A DNA stretch of 64,000 nt from Pseudomonas mangrovi (GTDB lineage Bacteria; Pseudomonadota; Gammaproteobacteria; Pseudomonadales; Pseudomonadaceae), in assembly GCF_003052585.1 (NCBI RefSeq), contig NZ_QASN01000019.1:248001-312000 (forward strand), read 5' to 3'. Positions 11,017-23,075 of this stretch are shown one piece after another (the stretch's first letter is position 1; each line of letters opens with the position of its first letter). The notes beneath the pieces are model-generated. The model had not been told where the DNA came from and searched no databases. It worked only from the letters and a program-made list of their open reading frames with translations. The position numbers and the translations under genes are program-made.

Positions 11017-11260
11017 AGTCACTGCCGCCACAGGCGCCATTCCCGCCTCATACGAGTCCGGCAAAGCGCATTGGCTGCGCTGCGTTGGGCCGCTCGGCCC
11101 AGCCGACACCTGCCCCTCAAAGCGCGCGTGCGGGCACAGCACCATCGACCCAACCACAGCCGCGCCATTTCCCAGGCGCAACACGGTTCCCCCGCGCGCG
11201 CGGACCTGCAAAGCTATGGCCCTTTCGCGGCCCGCCTGACAACAACAAGGGGAACCCCCA
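11017..11260. other. Non-coding stretch before the carboxylase gene
   Basis: About 240 bases with no credible gene. It contains a short palindrome TGGGCCG-CT-CGGCCCA (11086-11101) related to the repeat just upstream. The carboxylase Shine-Dalgarno AAGGGG lies at the end. No strong sigma-70 promoter could be assigned by eye. Confidence 0.5.
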
Positions 11261-14542
<3,282 letters not shown>

Positions 14543-14547
14543 TGGCC

Positions 14548-14572
14548 GCCTGCTGCAACCTTTGCAGCAGGC
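14548..14572 (+). terminator. Terminator-like hairpin after the carboxylase gene
   Basis: A perfect 11-bp stem, GCCTGCTGCAA / TTGCAGCAGGC, with a 3-base loop begins six bases past the stop. No T tract follows on the plus strand, so it may act as a Rho-independent terminator only weakly, or as a 3' mRNA stabiliser. Confidence 0.55.
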
Positions 14573-14747
14573 GTGGCAAAACCACCGAAAGGCCCGCCGG
14601 AGGGAGACATGCGGCGGACGGCGTGGTCGCCCATGTTCCATGACAACCGCGTTCAGACGCATCGGAAGAACCAGGCCCCGCTGCGACGGAACTGAAAAGA
14701 CAGAAGCCGGCCCGGGTACCCAAGGGAACCCCGGGGCAGTACCGCGC
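14573..14747. other. Intergenic stretch with no recognised feature
   Basis: No gene or repeat is convincing here. A GGCCCGGGTACCC / GGGAACCCCGGGG stretch near 14715-14737 could pair locally. With the hairpin before it and the doubtful small frame after it, the interval between the carboxylase and kinase stops is about 435 bases. Confidence 0.4.
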
Positions 14748-14981
14748 CTACCCGGGCGTCGTTGAGGCCCACGCAAGATTCACCCCACGTAAACAGCGCT
14801 GTTCCGGCTCAGCTCGCCGCGACAGAGCTTGCGGGGCAGGTAGTAGGCGCTGGCTTACCGCCACGCCGAGAACGACCAGCGCCAGGCAGACAATGCCGCG
14901 CTCCACTGTTGCCAGAGGTCTGCGCACTGCCAGGTTCACAGGCACGGCTTCTCGCCTACCGGCCGCGAGAGCAGCGGTCAT
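14748..14981 (-). CDS. Possible small membrane protein (uncertain)
   Basis: A 77-codon open frame whose ATG overlaps the stop of the kinase gene by four bases (ATGA), as in translational coupling. The predicted product has one hydrophobic segment, GIVCLALVVLGVAVSQ (about residues 29-44), flanked by Arg-rich sequence, which would suit a single-pass membrane protein. It has no family signature I recognise and only a weak Shine-Dalgarno (AGGCG). In GC-rich DNA such frames can arise by chance, so this is a candidate only. Confidence 0.3.
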   Translation of the reverse strand: MTAALAAGRREAVPVNLAVRRPLATVERGIVCLALVVLGVAVSQRLLPAPQALSRRAEPEQRCLRGVNLAWASTTPG

Positions 14982-15463
14982 GTCGCCTGGTATTGGCCGG
15001 GATCATCGAACGTACGCTTGTTCCCGGTGAAGGAATCGTAGAGCGACTGGTGGGCGCGCCGACCGTATTCATCCGTGCGATCCGCATAGGTGCGAACCCA
15101 CTCGACCAGCATCTCCAGATGCGCGTCCTGCGCCTGCCGGGAGCTGAACTTCTGCGGCTCCCAGGGCCTCGCACGGCAGTGGGCAATGCAGGCATCCACA
15201 CCGGGATTGAGGAAGATCAACTCGTCGCAGTCCGCCAATAGCGCCTCGATGATATCCGCGTAGCAGCCCTCGATGATCCAGCTGCCGTTTCGCTCGATGA
15301 ACTGCCGTGCCGCCGCGATGCTCTCCTCGATCGGGCGCCGTTCAACGCCGCCCGCGAACGCCACCTCATCCAGGGAAAGCAGGGCCGCGGGCTGCCTGGC
15401 CAGCAGCCTTCTCGCCAGAGTGGTCTTACCTGCGCCTGCGTTTCCCAACAGAATGACTTTCAT
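14978..15463 (-). CDS. Small P-loop kinase-like protein (adenylate kinase / FlaR-like)
   Basis: A 161-aa protein with a Walker A GNAGAGKTT (K13, T14) at its extreme N-terminus, a SLDEVAF acidic segment after the first strand, WIIEGCYADI and a DELIFLNP strand. It resembles the small AAA/adenylate-kinase-like proteins called DNA topology modulation protein FlaR, which are probably nucleotide or small-molecule kinases. The start is ATG 15463, with GAGGA six bases upstream. An earlier in-frame ATG has no such support and adds an unlikely MAWARGQA leader. It is an accessory gene in the ispA-dxs interval; the substrate is unknown. Confidence 0.75.
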   Translation of the reverse strand: MKVILLGNAGAGKTTLARRLLARQPAALLSLDEVAFAGGVERRPIEESIAAARQFIERNGSWIIEGCYADIIEALLADCDELIFLNPGVDACIAHCRARPWEPQKFSSRQAQDAHLEMLVEWVRTYADRTDEYGRRAHQSLYDSFTGNKRTFDDPGQYQAT

Positions 15464-15586
15464 TGCCTGTCCTCGTGCCCACGCCAATCAGCGTTACCGG
15501 AAGCACCGGACACCTCCAGCACAGATGGAGCTTTGCGTGCCTCGATGTCGACGCAGAAGACTGCCCGGACGAGCCCGGAACAGCCG

Positions 15587-16321
15587 TCACCCAAACGGCC
15601 AGATCCTTTTCTTCGCCACGTTCCTGCGATCGAGACTGATCGCATCATTCACGCCGTGGCGATCGAAACGATCGAGCAGCTCGTCCGAGCCTTTGCGCAG
15701 CTTGAGCGCCATCTCTTCCGGGTACAGCGGCACGACGCTGTAGAACTGGATGTCCTTGGCATCGGGGATGGACAGATGCGAAAACGCGGGCGGCGTGGTG
15801 ACCGGCGGCAGGATGATCGCGCCGGTGAAGGGCACGCCGGGCGCATAGGGCTCTTCCGGATCGCCGTTGGGAACCGTGTGGCCAAAGCCGAGCCAGGTGT
15901 CGTGCTTGTGCGGCAGCCGCGCCAGCGTCTTCAACAACCGCACCGGCCAATACCAGGTTTCGTCCTCGAAGGATTCCTGGTCCAGTTTCCAATCGGCCGG
16001 CAGGGTCAGCATCAGTTCGGCGAAACGCAGCCCCTCCAGGCCCTCCGGAACCGCCATGGGCAGATCGCTCATGCCGGACGTAATCAGCCGAACCCCGGCG
16101 AAGTCCTGGTTCGGCGGGACAATATGGACGTCGATATGCACCGTGTCCGATATCACCTCGTGGAAGACCGTGCTGATGGCGCCGAGGTGGCGCTCGATAT
16201 GCTCGGAAATCTCCTCGATGAACTCTTCACCCTGCGGTGGGGCGAAAGGAGCTGGCTCGTCGTGGTGGTAGATCGGCTGCCCGCTCAGGGAAACAACCTT
16301 GCCTTTTTCTGGGTCGCTCAT
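15587..16321 (-). CDS. Suppressor-of-fused (SUFU) domain protein
   Basis: A 244-aa cytoplasmic protein matching the bacterial SUFU domain. Typical segments are ISEHIERHLGA, FHEVISDTVHIDVHIVPP, LITSGMSDLPM, the ELMLTLPADW block with WYWPVRLLK, and LPPVTTPPAFSHL near the C-terminus. In bacteria SUFU proteins are commonly immunity proteins for polymorphic or contact-dependent toxins. No toxin gene, Rhs or CDI element is nearby, so it may be an orphan immunity gene or serve another protein-binding role. It lies 256 bases before dxs on the opposite strand, and the kinase gene follows it on the same strand. Confidence 0.82.
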   Translation of the reverse strand: MSDPEKGKVVSLSGQPIYHHDEPAPFAPPQGEEFIEEISEHIERHLGAISTVFHEVISDTVHIDVHIVPPNQDFAGVRLITSGMSDLPMAVPEGLEGLRFAELMLTLPADWKLDQESFEDETWYWPVRLLKTLARLPHKHDTWLGFGHTVPNGDPEEPYAPGVPFTGAIILPPVTTPPAFSHLSIPDAKDIQFYSVVPLYPEEMALKLRKGSDELLDRFDRHGVNDAISLDRRNVAKKRIWPFG

Positions 16322-16577
16322 GGGATCGTCCGATGGAATGCCATTGCGGTGGGACAGGCTTGTTCAGGCCGGCAACAGAATCTCGCCGGCCTGCATTTGC
16401 CTGCGAGCGTAGCAATACCCACGTTTTCAAACCTTGCTCGGCGGCACGCTGCGCACACAGCTGCGCGGTGTCCCGAGCGCAGGCCACGAGCCCGCGGCAC
16501 TGCGCCGCGGCGGGGTAAATACCTGACAAAAAATCAGGTAAACTCGCGCATCTTTTTCTGCCCGAACGATGCGCACG

Positions 16578-18488
16578 ATGCCCAAGACGTTCCACGAGAT
16601 TCCCCGCGCGCGCCCTGCCACGCCCCTGCTCGACCAGGCCGACACGCCAGCCGGCCTGCGCCTGCTGGCCGAGGCCGAGCTGGAGCTTCTGGCGGACGAG
16701 TTGCGCCAGGAACTGCTCTACAGCGTCGGGCTCACGGGTGGGCACTTCGGCGCGGGCCTCGGTGTGATCGAGCTGACCATCGCGCTGCACTACGTCTTCG
16801 ATACCCCCGACGACCGCCTGGTCTGGGACGTCGGTCACCAGGCCTACCCGCACAAGATTCTCACCGGCCGCCGCGCACGCATGCCCAGCCTGCGCCAGAA
16901 AGGTGGTCTGGCCGCCTTCCCGCGGCGCAACGAAAGCGAGTACGACACCTTCGGCGTCGGCCACTCCAGCACCAGCATCAGCGCCGCCCTTGGCATGGCC
17001 ATCGCCGCGCGCATGGCCGGCAGCCAGCGCAAGACGGTGGCGGTGATCGGCGACGGCGCCATGACCGCCGGCATGGCTTTCGAGGCGCTCAACCATGCGC
17101 CGGAAGTCGGTGCCAACATGCTGGTGGTGCTCAACGACAACGACATGTCGATCTCCAAGAACGTCGGCGGACTGAACAGCTACCTGGCGAAGATCCTCTC
17201 CAGCCGCACCTATGCCAGCATGCGCGAGGGCAGCAAGAAGATCCTCTCGCGGCTGCCCGGCGCCTGGGAGATCGCCCGCCGCACCGAGGAGCACGCCAAG
17301 GGCATGCTGGTGCCCGGCACCCTGTTCGAGGAACTGGGCTGGAACTACATCGGCCCGATCGACGGCCACGACCTGCCGACCCTGGTCGCCACCCTGCGCA
17401 ACATGCGCGACCTGCCCGGCCCGCAGTTCCTGCATGTGGTGACCAAGAAGGGCAAGGGCTTCGCCCCCGCCGAGCTTGACCCGATCACCTGGCACGCGAT
17501 CAGCAAGCTCGAGCCCCAGGACGCACCGCGCAAGCCGGCCGGCAGCAGCGGACCAAAGTATTCCAACGTGTTCGGCAAGTGGCTGTGCGACATGGCCGAG
17601 GCCGACCCACGCCTGGCCGGGATTACCCCGGCGATGAAGGAAGGTTCGGACCTGGTAGCCTTCGCCGAGCGCTTCCCCGAGCGCTACTTCGACGTCGCCA
17701 TCGCCGAGCAGCACGCGGTAACCCTGGCCGCCGGCATGGCCTGCGAGGGCGCCAAGCCGGTGGTGGCGATCTACTCGACCTTCCTGCAGCGCGCCTACGA
17801 CCAGCTGATCCACGACGTGGCGGTGCAGAACCTCGACGTGCTGTTCGCCATCGACCGCGCCGGACTGGTGGGCGAAGACGGCCCGACCCACGCCGGCAGC
17901 TTCGATCTGTCCTACCTACGCTGCATCCCCGGCATGCTGGTAATGACCCCCAGCGACGAGAATGAACTACGCCGCATGCTGACCACCGGCTACCTGTTCG
18001 ACGGCCCGGCGGCGGTGCGCTACCCGCGCGGCAGCGGTCCCAACGCCAGCATCGAACCCGGCCTGCAGCCGCTGGAAATCGGCAAGGGCGTGCTGCGTCG
18101 CCAGGCCGACGCCGATGCCAGCCGCCGCGTTGCCCTGCTGGTGTTCGGCGTGCAATTGAGCGAGGCGCTGCAGGTGGCCGAGCGCATTGGCGCCAGCGTC
18201 GCCGACATGCGTTTCGTCAAGCCGCTGGACGAGGCCCTGGTACGCCAGCTGGCAGACAGCCACGAACTGCTGGTGACCCTCGAGGAGAACAGCGTGATGG
18301 GCGGCGCCGGCAGCGCAGTGGCCGAGTTCCTCGCCCGCGAGAACCTCTGCCGCCCGCTGCTGCAGCTGGGCCTGCCGGACGCGTACGTGGAGCACGCCAA
18401 GCCGAGCGAGATGCTTGCCGAATGCGGCCTGGATGCCATCGGCATCGAGGCTTCGATCCGCCAGCGCCTGGCCTGCCTGGACGCCTGA
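16578..18488 (+). CDS. dxs: 1-deoxy-D-xylulose-5-phosphate synthase
   Basis: The first MEP-pathway enzyme, a thiamine-diphosphate-dependent condensation of pyruvate with glyceraldehyde 3-phosphate; its product also feeds thiamine and pyridoxal synthesis. The 636-aa length is normal. Visible motifs are [24 protein letters not shown], the TPP/Mg motif GDGAMTAG with NDNDMSIS, and the C-terminal half with [17 protein letters not shown] (catalytic Glu) and [15 protein letters not shown]. The start is the ATG of MPKTFHEIP by family likeness; an ATG three codons upstream (16569) is the alternative. Separated here from its usual partner ispA, it needs a promoter in the 256-base gap after the divergent SUFU gene. 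Confidence 0.97.
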   Translation: MPKTFHEIPRARPATPLLDQADTPAGLRLLAEAELELLADELRQELLYSVGLTGGHFGAGLGVIELTIALHYVFDTPDDRLVWDVGHQAYPHKILTGRRARMPSLRQKGGLAAFPRRNESEYDTFGVGHSSTSISAALGMAIAARMAGSQRKTVAVIGDGAMTAGMAFEALNHAPEVGANMLVVLNDNDMSISKNVGGLNSYLAKILSSRTYASMREGSKKILSRLPGAWEIARRTEEHAKGMLVPGTLFEELGWNYIGPIDGHDLPTLVATLRNMRDLPGPQFLHVVTKKGKGFAPAELDPITWHAISKLEPQDAPRKPAGSSGPKYSNVFGKWLCDMAEADPRLAGITPAMKEGSDLVAFAERFPERYFDVAIAEQHAVTLAAGMACEGAKPVVAIYSTFLQRAYDQLIHDVAVQNLDVLFAIDRAGLVGEDGPTHAGSFDLSYLRCIPGMLVMTPSDENELRRMLTTGYLFDGPAAVRYPRGSGPNASIEPGLQPLEIGKGVLRRQADADASRRVALLVFGVQLSEALQVAERIGASVADMRFVKPLDEALVRQLADSHELLVTLEENSVMGGAGSAVAEFLARENLCRPLLQLGLPDAYVEHAKPSEMLAECGLDAIGIEASIRQRLACLDA

Positions 18489-18569
18489 CCCACCCGGTCC
18501 GAGTCGCAACAGGTACGGCGTTGCGTCTCGCTCGGTGATCAACCACCGCATAAATCGCGGCACCATCCG

Positions 18570-18653
18570 GCCTGCCTCTGCCAGCGCATAGTCCAACGGT
18601 GGATTACGCCGCTTCGCGGCTAATCCACCCTACGACCGGCTGACTCTCCCGCG
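18570..18653. repeat. 84-bp direct repeat, copy 1
   Basis: Starts GCCTGCCT and ends CTCTCCCGCG. Its core is an inverted repeat: GGTGGATTA, then GCCGC-TTC-GCGGC, then TAATCCACC, with one bulged base. Copy 2 lies 139 bases downstream with the same length. This GTGGATTA/TAATCCACC unit resembles dispersed REP-like elements of pseudomonads. Confidence 0.75.
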
Positions 18654-18708
18654 CAGCGCATTGCGCCGCCCCGATGATCGGTCGTCGCCTGCATCGCAGC
18701 AGCCCCTC

Positions 18709-18792
18709 GCCTGCCTATCCCTGCGCAAAGTTCAACGATGGATTACGCCGCTTCGCGGCCGATCCACCCTACGACGGGCTGGCTCTCCCGCG
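18709..18792. repeat. 84-bp direct repeat, copy 2
   Basis: Aligns without gaps to copy 1 over 84 bases with scattered substitutions. The right arm has decayed (CGATCCACC instead of TAATCCACC), so this copy folds less well. Confidence 0.75.
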
Positions 18793-18904
18793 TAGGACGC
18801 AACAAACGCAGCGCATTGCGTCGCACCTCGGGCCGTTCCTGCCGCCCGCAGCGACCTTGCTTTTGCCCGCGCCAGCCCTTAAGGTTCGCGCGCTTTTCAT
18901 TTCC

Positions 18905-19130
18905 GAACAGGTGTGCCCAGGCCACGAAGGCCGGCATTAAACGGGAAGCCGGTGCGCTCATCGCGAGCTATCCCGGCGCTGCCCCCGCAACGGTAATCGA
19001 CCGCGATCCAGAGGATCGCCGTCGCGCTCCATGGCCACTGTGCTCCGGCATGGGAAGGCGAGCGCGATCGAGTCGAGAGCCCGGAGACCGGCCTGCGCGG
19101 AGTTCGACTGGTGTTGCGGAGGGCAGCACC
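18905..19130 (+). promoter_or_regulatory. Cobalamin (AdoCbl-type) riboswitch upstream of btuB
   Basis: The conserved B12 element is visible: AACGGGAAGCCGGTG (18940-18954), the B12 box GCCCCCGCAACGGTAA (18980-18995), and GAGAGCCCGGAGACCGGCCTG (19075-19095). A terminal GGTGTTGC...GCAGCACC hairpin (19110-19130) could be part of the expression platform. It ends 71 bases before the btuB ATG. Cobalamin binding should lower BtuB synthesis. Confidence 0.95.
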
Positions 19131-19201
19131 GTCAAGCGCCGCCCTGTCCGCGCTTGTTCCTGCCCTCCTCAAAAGTCTCTTCGACCTTTTGAGGAATATC
19201 C

Positions 19202-21112
19202 ATGAAGCTTTCCCGCCTAGCCCTGGCCGTGGCTCTCGCCCCCAGCCTGGCTCTCGCCGCACCACCCGCTGCCGAGGTTACCGAGCTACCCTCGGTGGTC
19301 ACCCGTGCCACTGCACTGAAAGCCCCTGTGCCCGCCAGCGTCAAGGTCATCGATCGCGAACAGATCGAAGCCAGCGCCAGCAACGATCTGCTGGACCTGC
19401 TGCGCGGCGAGGCCGGCGTGCAGATCCTCGACATGGCCAGCGGGCGCGGCGTACCCAGCCTGCGCGGCTTCGGCGAAAACGCAGTCAACAACACCCTGGT
19501 GCTGGTCGATGGACGCCGCCTGAATCAGCCAGCCATGGCTGGCGCCGACATCAACAGCGTGCCGCTGGCGAATATCGAACGCATCGAGATCATCCGCGGT
19601 GCCGGCAGCGTGCTCTATGGCGACCAGGCGGTCGGCGGGGTCATCAACATCGTCACCCGCACGCCTTCCACAAGCGAGGCCTACGTCGAGGTCAGCCGCG
19701 GCAGCCACGATCTGGATGCCCTGCGCGGGCACGTGCACCAGCAACTCGGCGGAGGCTTCTCCGGCTACGTCAGCGGCGAGAAGCGCAGCGCCGACAACTA
19801 CCGCGACCACAACAATGCCGAGTACGCCAATGCCTTCGCCCGGTTGCGCTATGACCATGCCGCCGGCCACGCGCTCTATGAATACCAGACGGTCGATGAC
19901 GAGCTGCGCTACCCCAATGCGCTACCGGTCGCCCAGGCCCGTGTCGATCGCAAGGCCAGCAATTCGCAGGCCTGGAACGACAGCAAGACCCAGGTCCACC
20001 GCGTGGCGATCGAGCAGCGCCTGAGCGATATCTGGAGCGCCAACCTCGACTACAGCCACAGCGACCAGGACGGCGTCGGCAGCTGGGGACCGGGCAGCGA
20101 CTTCACCCAGGGCACGCGCATCGAAAGCATCAGCCCGCGCCTCACCGCACGCTTCGACTCGCCCCTGGGCGGTGCCGAATGGCTGCTCGGCCACGACCAC
20201 ATCGCCAGCGACTATCAGTACCGCGGCGCTTTCAGCACCACGCTGGCCAGCCAGACCCTGCGCGACTGGTACACCCAGTACAGCCAGAGCCTGGGCAACG
20301 GCCTGAGCCTGAGCCTGGGCTACCGGGCCAGCGAAGCCGATGACAACAGTCACGGCGCCAATCTGAAACATCGCGACCGCGAAAGCAGCGGCAGCATCGG
20401 GCTGAACTGGCAGGCGAATGAGCAGACCCGACTGTTCATCAAGCACGAGGACGTGCTGCGCTGGGCGAATGTCGACGAGAACGCCGGCGCCACACCGGGG
20501 GTGGTCTTCCTCAAGCCGCAGACCGGCGAGTCCTGGGAAGCAGGCATCGACTGGGATGACGGCATCCAGCGTTACCAGCTGAGCCTCTATCGCCTGGCAC
20601 TGGAAGACGAGCTGCTCTACGACCCCACCGCCACTGGCCCCTTCAGCCCCTGGTTCGACGGCGCCAACGTCAACCTCGACAAGACCTTGCGCAAGGGTGT
20701 GCTGCTGGAAGCCCAGCGACAGCTCAGCGACGACCTGAGCGTCGGCGGGCAGTACAGCTTTACCGACGCCGAGTACCGCGCAGGCAGTTTCAACGGCAAT
20801 ACGGTGCCCTGGGTATCGCGCCACAGCGCCAGCGCCTATCTGAGCTACCAGATATTGCCCGGCCTGCGCAGCTACCTGGAGGCCACGCACACGGGCGCGC
20901 GCTATCGCGCTGGTGACGATGCCAATCAACAGTCGCGTGCCGGTGGCTACACGCTGCTCAACGCAGCGCTGGCCTATGACTACAGTCGGCTCAGCGCCAA
21001 GTTGCGGGTGAACAATCTGACCGGCAAGCGTTACGACACCTACGCCAGCCCGACCAGTCGCTACCCGGCCGCCGAGGAGCAGGTCCAGCTCAGCCTGGGC
21101 TATCGTTTCTGA
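19202..21112 (+). CDS. btuB: TonB-dependent cobalamin receptor
   Basis: A 636-aa outer membrane TonB-dependent receptor, assigned to vitamin B12 by the cobalamin riboswitch in front of it and the btuF gene converging on it. Signal peptide residues 1-19 are followed by a TonB-box-like region (VTELPSVVTRA). The plug domain has ASNDLLDLLRGEAGVQI, NTLVLVDGRRLN and IERIEIIRGAGSVLYGDQAVGGVINIVT. The 22-strand barrel ends in the outer-membrane-targeting LGYRF with terminal Phe. The energy source could be any TonB system, including the one at 35.9-40.8 kb. The inner membrane BtuCD proteins are not in the window. Confidence 0.92.
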   Translation: MKLSRLALAVALAPSLALAAPPAAEVTELPSVVTRATALKAPVPASVKVIDREQIEASASNDLLDLLRGEAGVQILDMASGRGVPSLRGFGENAVNNTLVLVDGRRLNQPAMAGADINSVPLANIERIEIIRGAGSVLYGDQAVGGVINIVTRTPSTSEAYVEVSRGSHDLDALRGHVHQQLGGGFSGYVSGEKRSADNYRDHNNAEYANAFARLRYDHAAGHALYEYQTVDDELRYPNALPVAQARVDRKASNSQAWNDSKTQVHRVAIEQRLSDIWSANLDYSHSDQDGVGSWGPGSDFTQGTRIESISPRLTARFDSPLGGAEWLLGHDHIASDYQYRGAFSTTLASQTLRDWYTQYSQSLGNGLSLSLGYRASEADDNSHGANLKHRDRESSGSIGLNWQANEQTRLFIKHEDVLRWANVDENAGATPGVVFLKPQTGESWEAGIDWDDGIQRYQLSLYRLALEDELLYDPTATGPFSPWFDGANVNLDKTLRKGVLLEAQRQLSDDLSVGGQYSFTDAEYRAGSFNGNTVPWVSRHSASAYLSYQILPGLRSYLEATHTGARYRAGDDANQQSRAGGYTLLNAALAYDYSRLSAKLRVNNLTGKRYDTYASPTSRYPAAEEQVQLSLGYRF

Positions 21113-21128
21113 CGCCAGCCGATGCTAA

Positions 21129-21145
21129 GCCCCGCGGCGCGGGGC
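21129..21145. terminator. Hairpin between convergent btuB and btuF
   Basis: The stem GCCCCGC / GCGGGGC with a 3-base loop lies in the 38-base gap between the two convergent stops. There is no T tract on either strand, so it is a weak bidirectional terminator candidate. Confidence 0.5.
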
Positions 21146-21150
21146 CTGCG

Positions 21151-21960
21151 TCAGTGCGCGGACTGGGCACCTTCGAGCAATCGGCACAGGGCTGCTGTCG
21201 CATCCAGCAGCTGCAGGCTCGGCCGCTGCAGGCCTTCATCCGGAATCACCCAGACCTGGCCCATGCGCACCGCAGGAATCTGCGGCCAGCGCTGCCAATC
21301 CTCGAGCATTGCCGCCTCGCCGGTGAGGATGACTTCCGGCGCCCGCAGCAGCACCGACTCCAGACTGACCTGCGGCGCGGCCAGGGACAGATCGGCAAAG
21401 ACGTTCTCGGCGCTGCAGACGCGCAGGGCATCGCTGATGAACTGCTCGCCACCCACCGTATACAGCGGGCGATCCCAGACCTGATAGAAGACCTTCAGCG
21501 GGCGCTCACGCCGGTGTTCGGCACGCAGCGCGGCGAGGCGGCGGCGGAACTCGGCGACCCTTGCCCGCGCCTGCTCGCCACGGCCGATGCGCTCACCGAG
21601 CAGCTCGACGGCGTCGGCCAGTTCCTCCATCCGCCGCGGACGCATCTCGTGCAGGGCGATCCCCAGGCGCTGTAGCTGCTCGCGCTGGGCGCTGCCGATG
21701 CTGTCCGGCCAGAGCAAGATCAGATCCGGCTGCAGCGAAAGCAACTGCTCCATCTCCACCTGGCCGACGCGCCCCAGGCGCGGCAGATGATCGATCCTGG
21801 GCGCAACGGGAATGCCGCCATCGATGATCCCCACCAGCAGATCGTCGGCGCCCAGCTCGAGCATGACTTCATTCAGCGATGGCGCCAGGCTGACCACCCG
21901 CTCGACGGCCTGGACCGGCAGTGCCAGCAGCGCCAGCGCTGCGATCAGCAGTGCTCTCAC
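21151..21960 (-). CDS. btuF: Cobalamin ABC transporter substrate-binding protein
   Basis: A 269-aa periplasmic binding protein of the BtuF/FhuD helical-backbone type. The signal peptide is about residues 1-18. Then come RVVSLAPSLNEVMLELGADDLLVGI, given here by its key SLAP and ELGA residues, and VGQVEMEQLLSLQPDLILLW, where the conserved P-D-L strand enters the ligand cleft. The C-terminal lobe has APEVILTGEA and IPAVRMGQVWVIPDE. The start is GTG 21960, whose GTGA overlaps the stop of the gene before it. The operon is ribA, small membrane protein, btuF. The neighbouring btuB with its B12 riboswitch supports cobalamin rather than heme or siderophore as ligand. Confidence 0.87.
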   Translation of the reverse strand: MRALLIAALALLALPVQAVERVVSLAPSLNEVMLELGADDLLVGIIDGGIPVAPRIDHLPRLGRVGQVEMEQLLSLQPDLILLWPDSIGSAQREQLQRLGIALHEMRPRRMEELADAVELLGERIGRGEQARARVAEFRRRLAALRAEHRRERPLKVFYQVWDRPLYTVGGEQFISDALRVCSAENVFADLSLAAPQVSLESVLLRAPEVILTGEAAMLEDWQRWPQIPAVRMGQVWVIPDEGLQRPSLQLLDATAALCRLLEGAQSAH

Positions 21961-22376
21961 TGCAGCTGACGCGGCAGTCGATAGAGCAGCATGACGGTAG
22001 CGCTGGCCAGGGCCAGCAACACCAGACCCACCGCCGCCACGCCGAAGAACACGCCAATGGCGCCGATCCAGGCCGGCAGCCCGGCGCCGACGAAACCCAG
22101 GCGCTGGCGGCTGGCCAGTTCGATCCAGGCAGCCGGCTCGGCCTCGCTGTCCAGCGCATTGGCCAGCGCCATCAGCGCCCGCTTGTAGGCATTGAACAGC
22201 GGCAGGCTGACAAACAGCGACGCCAGGCCGCCGATGAAAATCGGCAGGCCGAGGAAGCTCAGCATCGGCTGGTTGCGCCCGAAGGCCAGGCTGAGCACCA
22301 GCAACGGCACCAGGCACAGCGCGAGGTGACGCCACCAGGCCAGCATCAGCCGCTGGCGCACCTCGCTGCGCTTCAC
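21957..22376 (-). CDS. Small hydrophobic membrane protein, function unknown
   Basis: A 139-aa inner membrane protein with predicted transmembrane segments at about residues 16-34, 40-62 and a long hydrophobic pair at 104-131. It opens with [20 protein letters not shown] know no function. It starts at GTG 22376, overlapping the ribA stop, and its own stop overlaps the btuF GTG, so it sits inside a tightly coupled ribA-x-btuF operon. A homologue occupies the same place next to ribA in P. aeruginosa (PA4046, from memory). Confidence 0.85.
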   Translation of the reverse strand: MKRSEVRQRLMLAWWRHLALCLVPLLVLSLAFGRNQPMLSFLGLPIFIGGLASLFVSLPLFNAYKRALMALANALDSEAEPAAWIELASRQRLGFVGAGLPAWIGAIGVFFGVAAVGLVLLALASATVMLLYRLPRQLQ

Positions 22377-22990
22377 GATTCCAGATCCTCGCCCTGATGG
22401 CGATTGCCGAGCAGGTGGCCGAGCTTGCCGGCCTTGGTCGCCAGGTAGCCCTGATTGTGCGGGTTGAGACCGAACTGCAGCGGCTTGCGCTCGCTGACGG
22501 TGATACCCATGTCGCCCAGTGCAGCAACCTTGCGCGGGTTGTTGGTCATCAGCTTGAGGGAGGCGATGCCCAGATGATCGAGCATCGGCCGGCAGATCGC
22601 GTAATCGCGCAGGTCGGCACCAAAACCCAGCTGCTCGTTGGCCTCGACCGTATCGGCACCACCATCCTGCAGGGCATAGGCGCGAATCTTGTTCAGAAGA
22701 CCGATACCGCGGCCTTCCTGACGCAGATACAACAGCACGCCGCGGCCTTCGGCGGCGATGGCGCGCAGCGCCGCCTCGAGCTGGAAGCCACAGTCGCAAC
22801 GCAGGCTGAACAGGGCGTCACCGGTGAGACATTCGGAGTGCAGGCGACCGAGAACGGGCGCGCCATCGGCCACCGAACCCATGGTCAGCGCCACATGCTC
22901 CTTGCCGGTCTCCTCCTCGCGAAAACCGTGCATGGTGAAGATACCGAAGGGGGTTGGCAGCTGGGAGGCGGCGACGAAGACGACGGACAC
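22373..22990 (-). CDS. ribA: GTP cyclohydrolase II
   Basis: Catalyses the first step of riboflavin synthesis, opening the imidazole ring of GTP. The 205-aa protein keeps the three zinc cysteines at C54, C65 and C67 ([18 protein letters not shown]) and the substrate loop [16 protein letters not shown] and the C-terminal [13 protein letters not shown] are also family-typical. The start is GTG ([16 protein letters not shown]), chosen by family likeness; the longer frame upstream is not conserved. It is the functional partner to the ribBA gene at 26-27 kb, whose own cyclohydrolase domain lacks the cysteines. It is separated from the main rib cluster by thiL and a protease gene. Confidence 0.96.
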   Translation of the reverse strand: MSVVFVAASQLPTPFGIFTMHGFREEETGKEHVALTMGSVADGAPVLGRLHSECLTGDALFSLRCDCGFQLEAALRAIAAEGRGVLLYLRQEGRGIGLLNKIRAYALQDGGADTVEANEQLGFGADLRDYAICRPMLDHLGIASLKLMTNNPRKVAALGDMGITVSERKPLQFGLNPHNQGYLATKAGKLGHLLGNRHQGEDLES

Positions 22991-23055
22991 CGGGGAACTC
23001 CAGAAAACGAAAAGGGCGGCATTGTACCAGAGGCTCGCGCGCCTCAACCCCGCGG

Positions 23056-23075
23056 TGGCGGCGATGATGCCGCCA
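23056..23075. repeat. Short hairpin between the protease gene and ribA
   Basis: A perfect 7-bp inverted repeat TGGCGGC / GCCGCCA with a 6-base loop, in the 174-base gap that must hold the ribA promoter or read-through. No T tract is present. Confidence 0.4.

Larger units (their letters stand above)
18489..18904. other. Non-coding interval between dxs and the cobalamin riboswitch
   Basis: About 415 bases without a credible gene. It is largely made of two related repeat copies, listed separately, and their flanks. The short sequence GCAGCGCATTGCG appears after each copy (about 18653 and 18810). A promoter for btuB is expected near the right end but could not be placed by eye. Confidence 0.6.

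Noticed and set aside
16322..16577. Strong sigma-70 promoter for dxs near the CCTGA-CAAAAAA-TCAGG hairpin
   Set aside because: TGACA and TAAACT are only about 10 bases apart, too close for a promoter; the small hairpin is not evidence enough.
18570..18822. Possible CRISPR-like array
   Set aside because: Only two repeat copies, each 84 bp with an internal palindrome and mismatches, no regular spacer and no cas genes.
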